DNA of 64,000 bases from Thermodesulforhabdus norvegica. GTDB taxonomy: Bacteria; Desulfobacterota; Syntrophobacteria; Syntrophobacterales; Thermodesulforhabdaceae. This document shows, piece after piece, positions 43,771-52,486 of this stretch (its first letter is position 1; each line of letters opens with the position of its first letter). The notes beneath the pieces were generated by a model. That model did no database searches and was not told where the DNA came from. It saw nothing but the letters and a program-made list of their open reading frames with translations. Made by a program: the position numbers and the translations under genes. The DNA lies in NCBI RefSeq assembly GCF_900114975.1, contig NZ_FOUU01000004.1, positions 138,986-202,985 of the forward strand. The letters run 5' to 3'.

Positions 43771-45068
43771 TGCCGGCAAGCTTTATGCCCACCTTTACGA
43801 CTCAGGAAGAGCTCGAAGCAATACAGCTTAAGGGGCTTAAGTGGACCGTACAACACGCCTATTACAACTCACCCTTTTACCGAAGACGCTTTGACGAGCA
43901 TGGAGTTAAGCCGGAAGATATCAAATCTCTTGACGATCTGAAACGACTTCCTTTTACGACGGCCGATGATCTTCAGGCGGGTTATCCCTTTCCTTTAAGG
44001 GCGGTTCCCTTTGAAAAGATCGTCAGGATCCATGCTTCTTCGGGTACTACGGGAAAGCGGAAGATTATGTGCTACACTCAGAAAGACATCGACGACTGGG
44101 CGCTGATGTTTGCCCGTTGCTTCGAAATGGCCGGTTTGACCCGGGAAGATAGGGTGCAGATTGCAGTTGGTTACGGCTTATGGACGGCCGGCGTGGGGTT
44201 CCAGCTCGGTTGCGAACGTTTCGGAGCCATGGCGGTTCCTGTTGGGCCTTCCAGTTCGGAAATTCACTGTCAGATGCTGGTGGACCTTCAGACGACCGTG
44301 TTCTGCTCCACCGCCTCTATGGCCCTGCTCATTGCAGAGGAAATAGAGCGCAGGGGGATCAGGGATAAAATTGCCCTCAAGAAGATAATCTTCGGTGCCG
44401 AAAGGCACAGCAGGCGCATGAGGCAGCGAATTCAGGAACTCACCGGTGCGGAGCACCTTTTTGACATACCCGGAATGACGGAGCTATACGGACCGGGTAC
44501 GGGGCTTGAATGCATGGCCCATCAGGGAATTCACTACTGGGCGGATTTTTACATCTTGGAGATTCTCGATCCCGAAACCCTTGAACCTGTGCCTCCCGGT
44601 GAAATCGGGGAGATGGTGGTAACCACACTTCGCAAAGAGGGCGCTCCTTTAATTCGCTACCGCACCCGTGATCTGACCCGCCTTATTCCCGAACCCTGTC
44701 CCTGCGGCAATCCCCTGCCCAGACATGACCATCTGCTGGGCCGTTCCGATGACATGTTCATTTTCAGGGCCGTTAACATCTATCCCGGCCAGATTGACTA
44801 TGTCCTGTCCCAGATTCCCGGAATCGGCAGTGAATATCAGGTACATCTTTATCATCGAGAGGACGGGCGTGATGTGATGGTTATAAAGGTGGAAAGGGCA
44901 ATGGGAGCGGGTCCGGAAGGGGATGCGGAGCTTGCGGAAAAGATTGCTCAGGCCATACGCCGGCATATTCTCGTTCGGGCGTCCGTTGAGATAGTGGATT
45001 ATGGAACCCTTCCAAGGACAGACCGTAAAAGCAAAAGAGTTTTTGATCATCGTAACATGAACGGGTAA
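43767..45068 (+). CDS. paaK: Phenylacetate-CoA ligase-type arylacetyl-CoA ligase
   Basis: A 433-residue AMP-forming acyl-CoA ligase of the PaaK family. Seen are the N-terminal helix KGLKWTVQHAYYNSPFYRRRFDEHG, the ATP-binding IHASSGTTGKRKIMCYTQKD, DIPGMTELYGPG, and the C-terminal hinge GRSDDMFIFRAVNIYPGQIDYVL. It converts phenylacetate, and in some species indoleacetate, to the CoA thioester with ATP. That product is exactly the substrate of the reverse IOR reaction encoded at the head of the operon. Confidence 0.93.
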   Translation: MMPASFMPTFTTQEELEAIQLKGLKWTVQHAYYNSPFYRRRFDEHGVKPEDIKSLDDLKRLPFTTADDLQAGYPFPLRAVPFEKIVRIHASSGTTGKRKIMCYTQKDIDDWALMFARCFEMAGLTREDRVQIAVGYGLWTAGVGFQLGCERFGAMAVPVGPSSSEIHCQMLVDLQTTVFCSTASMALLIAEEIERRGIRDKIALKKIIFGAERHSRRMRQRIQELTGAEHLFDIPGMTELYGPGTGLECMAHQGIHYWADFYILEILDPETLEPVPPGEIGEMVVTTLRKEGAPLIRYRTRDLTRLIPEPCPCGNPLPRHDHLLGRSDDMFIFRAVNIYPGQIDYVLSQIPGIGSEYQVHLYHREDGRDVMVIKVERAMGAGPEGDAELAEKIAQAIRRHILVRASVEIVDYGTLPRTDRKSKRVFDHRNMNG

Positions 45069-45083
45069 CCGCAGGAGGGCACC

Positions 45084-46289
45084 ATGAAAAAAAAGATTCT
45101 GGTACTGGTAGCATTACTTGGATTCTTCGTGGCCGTAGGTATTCGAGACCACTGCGCCGCCGAGGAGAAGGCTTCTATTAAAATCGGGGCTTTCTTCGCC
45201 CTTTCGGGCCCTGCATCCTCTATCGGAACTCCCACAAAGCTGGTGGCTCAGATGGCCGTGGATAAGATCAACAAAGAAGGCGGAATTGACGGCCATCCTC
45301 TGGAACTCGTGTTCGGTGATACCGAGAGCGATCCCACAAAGGCACTTATTGTGGCCAAGCGACTTGTTGAACAGGAAAAGGTCATAGCCCTGATAGGCCC
45401 GACGAGGACGGATACGGGAATGGCCGTAAAGCCTTATATCGAGCAGTCCGGAATCCCCACGGTGATGACCGTGGGAGGTGATCCCGTAATAGCCGGAGGG
45501 AAGTTCGGTCCCTACCGATGGACTTTCAAAGCGCCTCAGCGCACCTCCGTGGCCGTTAAAAAAATTTACGGATACCTGCAGAAAAGAGGCATTAAAAAGA
45601 TAGCGCTGATCCACGCAACGGACGGCTTCGGGCGGGACGGCTTGAGGTGGCTCAGGGAGCTTGCTCCTGAGTACGGTCTTCAGATTGTGGCCGTCGAATC
45701 TTTTGGTGTGAACGATCCCGATATGACCGCCCAGCTGGTAAAAATCAAAAACACCGATGCCGAGGCGCTTATCTGCTGGACTATAGGGCCCGCCGGCGCA
45801 AAGGTGGCCAGGAATGTCCGTCAGCTCGACATAACCATTCCCCTCATTCAGTGTCACGGTCTTCCCGATCCCAAGTATGTAGAGCTTGCCGGAGATGCCG
45901 CCAACGGTAGCATTATGCCCTCAACGAGGCTTATGGTGGCGGACCAGCTCCCCGACACGGACCCTCAGAAGCCTGTGGTAAAAGAATTTATGAGGCTGTA
46001 CGAGGAAGAGTATAATTTTGATGAAAAATATCCCATTAACACCCATTCCGGCTATGCCTGGGATGCCATAATGCTTCTGACGGAAGCGATCAAACGGGTT
46101 GGACCCGATAAAATGAAGGACGTCAGGCAGTTCCGGGAAGCCATTCGAGATGCCCTCGAGAATATCGACGGCTATGTGGGCATAAGCGGTATTTTCCACC
46201 TGACCCCGGAGGATCACAACGGTCTGGGGACGGATTCACTGGTCATGGTGCAGGTTGTTGACGGTGGCTGGAAGCTGATAGAACCTTAA
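45084..46289 (+). CDS. livK: ABC transporter substrate-binding protein (LivK/family 6)
   Basis: A 401-residue periplasmic binding protein. A signal peptide spans residues ~1-29. KIGAFFALSGPASSIGTPTKL is the typical LivK opening, IGPTRTDTGMAVKPYIEQSGIPTV and LIHATDGFGRDGLRWLRELAP follow, and HSGYAWDAIMLLTEAIKR comes later. GGAGGGCACC lies upstream of its ATG. It supplies ligand to the LivH / LivM-LivG / LivF transporter. The binding pocket cannot be assigned from sequence alone. Confidence 0.93.
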   Translation: MKKKILVLVALLGFFVAVGIRDHCAAEEKASIKIGAFFALSGPASSIGTPTKLVAQMAVDKINKEGGIDGHPLELVFGDTESDPTKALIVAKRLVEQEKVIALIGPTRTDTGMAVKPYIEQSGIPTVMTVGGDPVIAGGKFGPYRWTFKAPQRTSVAVKKIYGYLQKRGIKKIALIHATDGFGRDGLRWLRELAPEYGLQIVAVESFGVNDPDMTAQLVKIKNTDAEALICWTIGPAGAKVARNVRQLDITIPLIQCHGLPDPKYVELAGDAANGSIMPSTRLMVADQLPDTDPQKPVVKEFMRLYEEEYNFDEKYPINTHSGYAWDAIMLLTEAIKRVGPDKMKDVRQFREAIRDALENIDGYVGISGIFHLTPEDHNGLGTDSLVMVQVVDGGWKLIEP

Positions 46290-46295
46290 TGAAGA

Positions 46296-47339
46296 ATGAA
46301 GGGCCTGTTTGTAAGACTTCCCAACTGGCTGGGGGACGCCGTGATGGCGTCCCCGGCACTTGAGCTCATCCTGCGCGCCTTCCCTCACCGCTTCTGCTGT
46401 ATCGTTGGGCCTTCCGGGATTTGCGACCTCTTTGCCGGTTTCTCGGGAGTCGGGCGGGTTGACCTGAGGAACCGGGGGTTAAGTAGGGTCATTGAGGCAG
46501 CCTGCGCCTATCGGCAGATGAAGGCACGATCGGTCGTGCTTTTCACCAATTCATTTGCTTCCGCCCTTGAATCCTTTCTCGGAGGTGCCGAAGAAAGGCT
46601 CGGGTTGACCACCGACGGCCGAAGAATCCTCTTGAGCAATCCCATTCCGGCACCGCCGAAGAATTTTTTGCACGAACAGGATGTTTTCACCCTCATAGCA
46701 GGGGAAGCTGTGGTGAGATGGGAGGGAAGTCTTCGGGCTCTTGGAGAAACGAGACCCTATCCCGGGCTTGATGTTTCCGTGGAGGAATGGGAACGTGTTA
46801 CGAGAAAACTCAACCTTTCCGCAAAAAGAGGACATTATGCCGTGATTCATCCCGGAGCGGCATACGGGACGGCAAAAAGATGGCCCGCTTCAGGCTTTTC
46901 CGCGATTGCCCGGCGGTTTGTTGAAGAACTGGGCTGGTATGTTTACGTTGCCGGTTCGCCTGCCGAATTTTCCATTTGTGATGAAGTCCTTCGGATGAGC
47001 GGACGAGCCGGGGTGGTGAACCTTGCGGGCAAAACCACAATAAGAGAAATGCTGGCCCTTCAGGCCGGTGCAGGCTTCGTCGTGGCGAACGATTCCGGGG
47101 CTGCCCACACGGCGGCGGCACTCGGGGTCCCGGTAATTGTTATCTTCGGCCCCACCGATCCCGAAAGAACGGCTCCCAAAAATCCCAATGCCGTGGCCCT
47201 GAAGGGAGACGCTCCCTGCTCTCCCTGTAAACATCGCTCCTGTCCCACCGATCACCGCTGCATGACGTCAATAAAAACCGATAGAGTATGGTCGGAAATA
47301 GTAGGGCTTTTGGAAAATCGCCGGAAGCATTTGACCTGA
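46296..47339 (+). CDS. waaF: Lipopolysaccharide heptosyltransferase II
   Basis: A 347-residue GT9-family enzyme. The opening KGLFVRLPNWLGDAVMASPALELI is the WaaF signature; IHPGAAYGTAKRWPASGFSAIARR, VANDSGAAHTAAALGVPVIVIFGPTDPERTAP and the terminal Cys-rich CSPCKHRSCPTDHRCM are typical. It adds the second heptose to the LPS inner core in the cytoplasm. It begins only 6 bp after the livK stop, so read-through from the Trp-attenuated operon into an LPS gene is likely unless an internal promoter exists. Confidence 0.94.
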   Translation: MKGLFVRLPNWLGDAVMASPALELILRAFPHRFCCIVGPSGICDLFAGFSGVGRVDLRNRGLSRVIEAACAYRQMKARSVVLFTNSFASALESFLGGAEERLGLTTDGRRILLSNPIPAPPKNFLHEQDVFTLIAGEAVVRWEGSLRALGETRPYPGLDVSVEEWERVTRKLNLSAKRGHYAVIHPGAAYGTAKRWPASGFSAIARRFVEELGWYVYVAGSPAEFSICDEVLRMSGRAGVVNLAGKTTIREMLALQAGAGFVVANDSGAAHTAAALGVPVIVIFGPTDPERTAPKNPNAVALKGDAPCSPCKHRSCPTDHRCMTSIKTDRVWSEIVGLLENRRKHLT

Positions 47340-47505
47340 TTTTTAAAACCCGTACGTACTGAAGCGAAGCCCTGTAAGTATTCAGGATTTTACGGTTTCA
47401 TTTCCCTCTGATAGAGGGATATAGTTACGTTGAATCATATAAACGGTGCCTGCCGATGGTCTCCAGCTTTTTGGAAAACCAGGTTTTGTCGGGAGGTCGG
47501 TGAAC

Positions 47506-48138
47506 ATGGAAGAGGTTGCCGAGAGGGTATCCAGGTTGGAGGAGGTTTTAGAGGAGTTTATCCGCACTGTGGGTATAGAGTTCAGCAAGCTGTACAATTC
47601 TCAGATGCGCACGGAAGCTGAACTCAGGGCCTTCAAAGAGGAGATGAGAGCCTTCAAAGAGGAGATGCGGGCTTTTAAGGAGGAGATGAAAGCTTTCAAG
47701 GATGAGATGAACAAGCGGATGGGGGAGCTTGCCCGCAGGCTGGGTACGGTGGTTGAGGATGTGGTGGCGCCGGGTATACCTTATGCGATCAGGAGGGCTT
47801 TTGGGCTTGAGGTGGTGGAGCTGTCTTTGAGGAGGCGGAAGAGGGTTCGTGGTAGGGAGCGGGAGTACGATGTGATTGCCGTTGCAGGTGATTATGTGTT
47901 TGTAATAGACGTTAAGTCGAGGTACCGGAGGGAGTATTTGGGTGAGTTTGAGGAAATGCTGTTGGATTTTTTTGAATATTTTCCGGAATATAAGGGTTTG
48001 AAGGTGGTGCCGGTTATAGCGTCTTTTAATTTTACGGAGGAGATAATAAACCTTGCCACTAGGAAGAGGTGGCTGGTGGTTCAGCTTGGTGGGGAGTATC
48101 TGGAGTTTGTTAACAAGGACCAGGTGGGTCTGCCTTAA
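47506..48138 (+). CDS. Coiled-coil protein with PD-(D/E)XK nuclease-like domain
   Basis: A 210-residue protein. An N-terminal coiled coil contains four tandem heptads RAFKEEM/RAFKEEM/RAFKEEM/KAFKDEM (residues ~42-69; 21-nt DNA repeats at about 47626-47709). The C-terminal domain reads YDVIAVAGDYVFVIDVKSRYR, which fits the D-x(n)-(D/E)-x-K core of restriction-endonuclease-like folds as in the DUF3782-type proteins common in thermophiles. Start ATG 47506 with GGGAGG. It interrupts the LPS cluster between waaF and waaC. DNA cleavage is a family-level expectation, not shown. Confidence 0.75.
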   Translation: MEEVAERVSRLEEVLEEFIRTVGIEFSKLYNSQMRTEAELRAFKEEMRAFKEEMRAFKEEMKAFKDEMNKRMGELARRLGTVVEDVVAPGIPYAIRRAFGLEVVELSLRRRKRVRGREREYDVIAVAGDYVFVIDVKSRYRREYLGEFEEMLLDFFEYFPEYKGLKVVPVIASFNFTEEIINLATRKRWLVVQLGGEYLEFVNKDQVGLP

Positions 48139-48165
48139 AATCCCCTATTTCAAACCGATGATGAT

Positions 48166-49320
48166 ATGAAAATTCTTGTAGTTAAGCTGAGCTCTCTCGG
48201 GGACATTGTGCACACCCTGCCCGTAGTCGATATTTTTGTGCATAACCTTCCGGGCGTGCGCATTCACTGGCTTGTGGAACTCCGCTTTGCCGATCTTTTG
48301 CGCCTTCATCCTTTTATAGACAGGGTAATCAGCGTTGACACGAGGGGCTGGAGAAAGCGTTTCCGTCCGCAAATGCTCAAAGAGATTTCATCGGTTATAA
48401 AAACTCTTCGCAGAGAGCACTACGACCTGGTGGTTGATTTTCAGGGCAACAGTAAAAGCGGTTTTTTTACGTTATTTAGCGGAGGAATTGCCAGATTCGG
48501 ATGGTCTTTTGATGATGTCAGGGAATGGCCGAACGTTTTGGCAACGAACAGAAAAATTCGTTTTTTACCCGGTGTTACTTCCATAAGAGAGCGCCTTATC
48601 ATGGCAGCCCTCGAGATTTGCAGAAGTCTTGCCGGCGATAGAGCCGGATCTCCTGACTTCCTTTACCGGAACGCCCTAAGTCCTTTGAGACCGCCGGAAG
48701 CTTTTATTGAACGGCAGAAACGGCGGCTGAAGTCTCTCGGAATTCCACCGGAAGCCCTTATTGTGGGCCTTCAGCCCGGCACGACCTGGGAAACCAAAAG
48801 ATGGTCTCTGGAAGGGTGGAAAACACTAATTGAGCTCCTGGTGCACCATCACGAAGCTCAAAGTAGGGATATAAGGATTGTCGTATTCTGGGGAAATGAC
48901 GAAGAATTCTCTGTTGCCTGCTACCTGAAAAATGCAACCCCCGACAAAGTACTTCTGTGGAGGGGTGGCGGCCTTATTGACCTTGCCTCGGGGATCTATC
49001 TTGTGGACGTCATGATAGGACCCGATACCGGGCCGGTCCATCTGGCGGCCCTCCTGGGTGTTCCCACCGTTTCAATCTACAGAGCAACCGGTGCCCGGAG
49101 AAATGCTCCCCCATCGGATAATGTAACAAAGCACATAGCGCTTCAGTCTCCCATGCCTTGCAGCCCCTGTTTGAAGAAATCCTGCCCCGAAAACTCCTTC
49201 TGTGAAACCTCCGTATCTCCCTATCTGGTTTTCCGCTGCACCCTGGATCTGCTGACTCATGGAACCACCACCGGCAATGTGCCCGGGACGAATGGAAGGG
49301 GCTGTCGTGGTTGGAAATAA
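48166..49320 (+). CDS. waaC: Lipopolysaccharide heptosyltransferase I-like (GT9)
   Basis: A 384-residue GT9-family transferase: KILVVKLSSLGDIVHTLPVVDIF, DLVVDFQGNSKSGFFTLFSG, GLQPGTTWETKRWSLEGWKTL and VDVMIGPDTGPVHLAALLGVPTVSIYRATGARR. The SSLGDIVH opening is typical of WaaC, which adds the first heptose to Kdo. The C-terminus again carries a Cys cluster (CSPCLKKSCP). A poorly structured ~20-residue tail ends the protein. Confidence 0.9.
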   Translation: MKILVVKLSSLGDIVHTLPVVDIFVHNLPGVRIHWLVELRFADLLRLHPFIDRVISVDTRGWRKRFRPQMLKEISSVIKTLRREHYDLVVDFQGNSKSGFFTLFSGGIARFGWSFDDVREWPNVLATNRKIRFLPGVTSIRERLIMAALEICRSLAGDRAGSPDFLYRNALSPLRPPEAFIERQKRRLKSLGIPPEALIVGLQPGTTWETKRWSLEGWKTLIELLVHHHEAQSRDIRIVVFWGNDEEFSVACYLKNATPDKVLLWRGGGLIDLASGIYLVDVMIGPDTGPVHLAALLGVPTVSIYRATGARRNAPPSDNVTKHIALQSPMPCSPCLKKSCPENSFCETSVSPYLVFRCTLDLLTHGTTTGNVPGTNGRGCRGWK

Positions 49321-49471
49321 CCGTGGGAAAGCCCTTTAAGAGATAGAACCGTCGTCAGAACTTTCTGCATCCTCTACTGATAATGAAAGGCCCTTCCAGC
49401 ACGGGAAATTCCCGATTGCGTGAAGGTTGCGTCAGATTTTAGAATAATACCGGAAAAGAATTTGCCCGGAG

Positions 49472-50272
49472 GTGAAAGATATTGCCTTGTATCACCTGAT
49501 TGTCAACGGTGATAAACTGAAAGAGGTCCTTCTGAGTCTCCCCGGAGACCGCATATGGACTCCTCCCGGTTCCCGGTGCATTTTTCGCAAGGATGCCCTG
49601 GGCAGGAGCATCTTATACTGGAAATCCGAAGCCGGTGAATTCTTTATAAAGCTTTTCCACCGGCTTAGGCCGGGTGATTCCAGAGCCCCGTACATGGAAT
49701 GGTTGAGGCTGCACGAGTTGAGATCTCTGGGGTTCAATACCCCCGAGCCCGCCGCTTTTATAACGGAGTACGACGGTCTCTTGAACCGGCCGGTCCGTGC
49801 GGCGGTTATAACCGGTCGTGTCCCGGGGTATTCTCTTGAAGAGTTAAGCCTGAGCCTGAAAGGACACATGCCACCGCAGGTGGTGAAGGTGCTTTCGGAT
49901 ACGGTTGCAAAATTTCACGGCCTCGGTTTTCGTCACCGGGACCTGTACTTTTCCCATCTCTTTTACGAGCCTTCGAAGGATCGGATTCACCTCATCGACT
50001 TCCAGAGAGTCTATCGGGCAAAACTCCCCGGTGCCGACCTTTACGGCCTCCTTCGGGATCTTTCACAGCTCATGTATTCTGCCTCTTCGTTCCTTTCGCC
50101 TCGGTGCTTCTGTGAATTTCGACGGGCCTTCTTCCGCGGTTACTTCAAACACCCGATAATTCCCCTGAGGGGAATTCCGCCGGGGCTGGTCCTAATGCTC
50201 GTTGAAATCAAGCGAAGACGCATTGCGCGCCACGATAATAGGCGAAGTCGTGGCCGCTCTGCTGTGAAGTAA
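49472..50272 (+). CDS. LPS core kinase, WaaP/InaA-like
   Basis: A 266-residue protein-kinase-fold enzyme of the lipopolysaccharide kinase group. The catalytic loop reads GFRHRDLYFSHLFY (His-Arg-Asp) and the metal-binding loop reads HLIDFQRVYRAK, both as in WaaP. It would phosphorylate core heptose, in line with waaF and waaC upstream. The start is uncertain: GTG 49472 overlaps the GGAGGTG, while an in-frame TTG at 49487 sits 12 nt behind it. No hydrophobic segment is seen, consistent with a cytoplasmic enzyme. Confidence 0.82.
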   Translation: MKDIALYHLIVNGDKLKEVLLSLPGDRIWTPPGSRCIFRKDALGRSILYWKSEAGEFFIKLFHRLRPGDSRAPYMEWLRLHELRSLGFNTPEPAAFITEYDGLLNRPVRAAVITGRVPGYSLEELSLSLKGHMPPQVVKVLSDTVAKFHGLGFRHRDLYFSHLFYEPSKDRIHLIDFQRVYRAKLPGADLYGLLRDLSQLMYSASSFLSPRCFCEFRRAFFRGYFKHPIIPLRGIPPGLVLMLVEIKRRRIARHDNRRSRGRSAVK

Positions 50273-50400
50273 TGATGAATCATGTTGGGCGTTTTTTCAT
50301 TATAATCCACTCTACCATTCAATTGACTTAAAAGCCGCAAGGATGTTAACGATAAGCAAAACCGGGAATATTTTTCCTGTTTCGGAGAAGGAGGTCACAG

Positions 50401-50961
50401 GTGCTATCGCAATTTTCCGACGATAGTCGGATTGATGAGAGGATAGCGGAGGTTGTGAGGCGGATATTGCGGGAGGAGGGGGAGAAGTTTTTTTCGGACA
50501 GGATAGCCGAGTTTGTGATGAGGAACGAGCAGAGGGCGAAGGAGCTTTCGCTGGTTGAGCGGGTGGTTCGTGTTGAGGAGGAGCTCAAGAGTCTGAGGGT
50601 GATAGAGCTTGAGCGGTTTGAGGCTACGGAGAAGCGGTTTGAGTCTTTGCAGCGGGAGCTGGATGCTCGCCTCGGTGCTCTTCACACTGAGATGAATACC
50701 CGCTTTGAAGCCCTGCATCGTGAGATGAACGCCCGCTTTGAAGCCGTGGATAAGCGCTTTGAGGCATTGCATCGTGAGATGAACGCCCGCTTTGAGGCGA
50801 CCGAAAAGCGTTTTGAAGCAATGGACAGGCGTTTTGAAGCTCTTCAGCGGGAGATGGGTGTGCGGTTTGAGGCCGTGGAAAGGCGTTTTAGGATGCTCCA
50901 GTGGACTATGGGCATAGGTTTTTCTTTTCTTGCCGTGTTGATAGCTCTGATGAGGCTTTAG
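50401..50961 (+). CDS. Tail-anchored coiled-coil repeat protein, copy A
   Basis: A 186-residue protein starting at GTG 50401 with AAGGAGG. The N-terminal ~65 residues are helical and charged (DERIAEVVRRILREEG, RIAEFVMRNEQRAKELSLVERVVRVEEELKSL). The middle is built from repeats of the type ALHREMNARFEA(T/V)(E/D)KRFE. The C-terminus is a single membrane segment, WTMGIGFSFLAVLIALM. It is a close paralogue of the next gene; the first ~340 bp are nearly identical. No function is known to me; the form recalls DUF1640/Bdr-like membrane-tethered coiled coils. Confidence 0.8.
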   Translation: MLSQFSDDSRIDERIAEVVRRILREEGEKFFSDRIAEFVMRNEQRAKELSLVERVVRVEEELKSLRVIELERFEATEKRFESLQRELDARLGALHTEMNTRFEALHREMNARFEAVDKRFEALHREMNARFEATEKRFEAMDRRFEALQREMGVRFEAVERRFRMLQWTMGIGFSFLAVLIALMRL

Positions 50962-50976
50962 TTAAGGAGGTTGTCT

Positions 50977-51720
50977 GTGCTGTCGCAATTTTCCGACGAT
51001 AGTCGGATTGACGAGAGGATAGCGGAGGTTGTGAGGCGGATATTGCGGGAGGAGGGGGAGAAATTTTTTTCGGAGAGGATAGCCGAGTTTGTGATGAGGA
51101 ACGAGCAGAGGGCGAAGGAGCTTTCGCTGGTTGAGCGGGTTGTTCGTGTTGAGGAGGAGCTCAAGAGTCTGAGGGTGATAGAGCTTGAGCGGTTTGAGGC
51201 TACGGAGAAGCGGTTTGAGTCTTTGCAGCGGGAGCTGGATGCTCGCCTCGGTGCTCTTCACACTGAGATGAATACCCGCTTTGAAGCCCTGCATCGTGAG
51301 ATGAACGCCCGCTTTGAGGCTACGGAGAGGCGTTTTGAGGCAATAGATAAGCGCCTTGAGGCTCTGCATCGTGAGATTGATGCCCGCCTTGAAGCCGTTG
51401 ATAAGCGCCTTGAAGCATTGCATCGGGAGGTGGATGCCCGCCTTGAAGCCGTGGATAAGCGTCTTGAAGCGCTGCATCGCGAGATGAACGCCCGCTTTGA
51501 GGCTACGGAGAGGCGTTTTGAGGCAATAGATAAGCGCCTTGAGGCATTGCACCGTGAGATGAATGCCCGCTTTGAGGCGACCGAAAAGCGTTTTGAAGCT
51601 CTTCAGCGGGAGATGGGTGCGCGGTTTGAGGCCGTGGAAAGGCGTTTTAGGATGCTCCAGTGGACTATGGGCATAGGTTTTTCTTTTCTTGCCGTGCTTA
51701 TTGCCCTAATACGATTTTAA
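50977..51720 (+). CDS. Tail-anchored coiled-coil repeat protein, copy B (expanded)
   Basis: A 247-residue paralogue of the preceding gene, starting at GTG 50977 with AGGAGG 6 nt upstream. The first ~110 residues and the C-terminal membrane segment (WTMGIGFSFLAVLIALI) match copy A. The repeat region is expanded, with ALHRE-type units beginning at 51286, 51361, 51415, 51469, 51544 and 51598, so that 18-residue and 25-residue units alternate. The two genes arose by tandem duplication, followed by gain or loss of repeat units. Confidence 0.8.
   Translation: MLSQFSDDSRIDERIAEVVRRILREEGEKFFSERIAEFVMRNEQRAKELSLVERVVRVEEELKSLRVIELERFEATEKRFESLQRELDARLGALHTEMNTRFEALHREMNARFEATERRFEAIDKRLEALHREIDARLEAVDKRLEALHREVDARLEAVDKRLEALHREMNARFEATERRFEAIDKRLEALHREMNARFEATEKRFEALQREMGARFEAVERRFRMLQWTMGIGFSFLAVLIALIRF
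51286..51651 (+). repeat. Higher-order coding repeat (54-bp and 75-bp units)
   Basis: Unit starts are spaced 75, 54, 54, 75 and 54 bp. The units encode ALHRE-(M/I/V)-(N/D)-AR-(F/L)-EA-x-x-KR-(F/L)-E, the longer ones with an extra ATERRFE heptad. The 75-54 block occurs twice, so the array itself looks duplicated. Copy A at about 50716-50850 has fewer units. Such arrays can change length by recombination. Confidence 0.85.
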
Positions 51721-51982
51721 CTTCCTTACATTATTAACACCGCATACATCCGTACATCGTTAAAAGGATTATAAAATCGGGAGCGTCATCCGATCTGGGG
51801 GCAACGAAAACTCACCCCTTTCCCCTTAGCTCCTTTGCACCGAAAAGGGCGTTAATGAAACACCGGGAACCCCATCGTGAAAATATCGTGAAGGCCGGTT
51901 CCAGAAGTTGACGCCTACAGACCTGAACACGTAACATTAAATCGAACCGTTGAACAGAACCATTAGAAGAAGGAAGTCTCTC

Positions 51983-52486
51983 ATGTCTGTTTTCCGCAGA
52001 ATAAATAGGGAAAAGGCCGGTTTTACGGTTATCGAAGCCCTTGTAGTTATTGCAATCATGGTTATTGTGAGCTCTTTTGTGGCTTATCCTGAAATACGCC
52101 GTATAAAAAGGGTCTATGACAACCGCAGTACGGCCCAGGCTGTTGCATCGGCTTTTTATTTCGCACGTACGGCATCCTACACATACCCTAACGGCGTAAT
52201 AGTAACTTATGATTCGGATAGCCGTACTCTTCGCGTTTGTGCCGACCAGAATTCTTCAAACTCCTGCGATAGTGATACCCCTGGTGGAGACCTCTTTCTC
52301 CAGACCATGACCCTGGAAAAGGCCGAAAACGTGGATTTCGATTTTACGGAAGGTAATTTTGTCATATTCAGAAGAGGTTTTCCCAAAACGACCTCAAATG
52401 CTTTTGCGGCAGGTACTGTAACCGTTGACGATTTCAGGATTAGCGTTTCGAGAACGGGAAGGGTAAGGGTGGAGAAGGTATCATGA
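51983..52486 (+). CDS. Minor pilin, GspH/FimT type
   Basis: A 167-residue type IV prepilin. The class III signal ends in REKAG followed by FTVIEALVVIAIMVIVSSFVAY, with cleavage after Gly and Glu at mature position 5. The C-terminal domain carries a Cys pair (CADQNSSNSC). The ATG at 51983 has AGAAGGA upstream; a TTG at 51950 is less likely. It is the first gene of a minor-pilin operon. FimT-like proteins prime pilus assembly, and some bind DNA for uptake. Confidence 0.86.
   Translation: MSVFRRINREKAGFTVIEALVVIAIMVIVSSFVAYPEIRRIKRVYDNRSTAQAVASAFYFARTASYTYPNGVIVTYDSDSRTLRVCADQNSSNSCDSDTPGGDLFLQTMTLEKAENVDFDFTEGNFVIFRRGFPKTTSNAFAAGTVTVDDFRISVSRTGRVRVEKVS

Noticed and set aside
47626..47709. 21-bp tandem repeats as a non-coding satellite
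   Set aside because: They encode coiled-coil heptads in frame within a gene with a good ribosome-binding site.
50401..51720. Regular DNA repeats that could be read as a CRISPR array
   Set aside because: Repeats are in frame, code for heptad-type protein repeats, have no unique spacers, and no cas gene is present.
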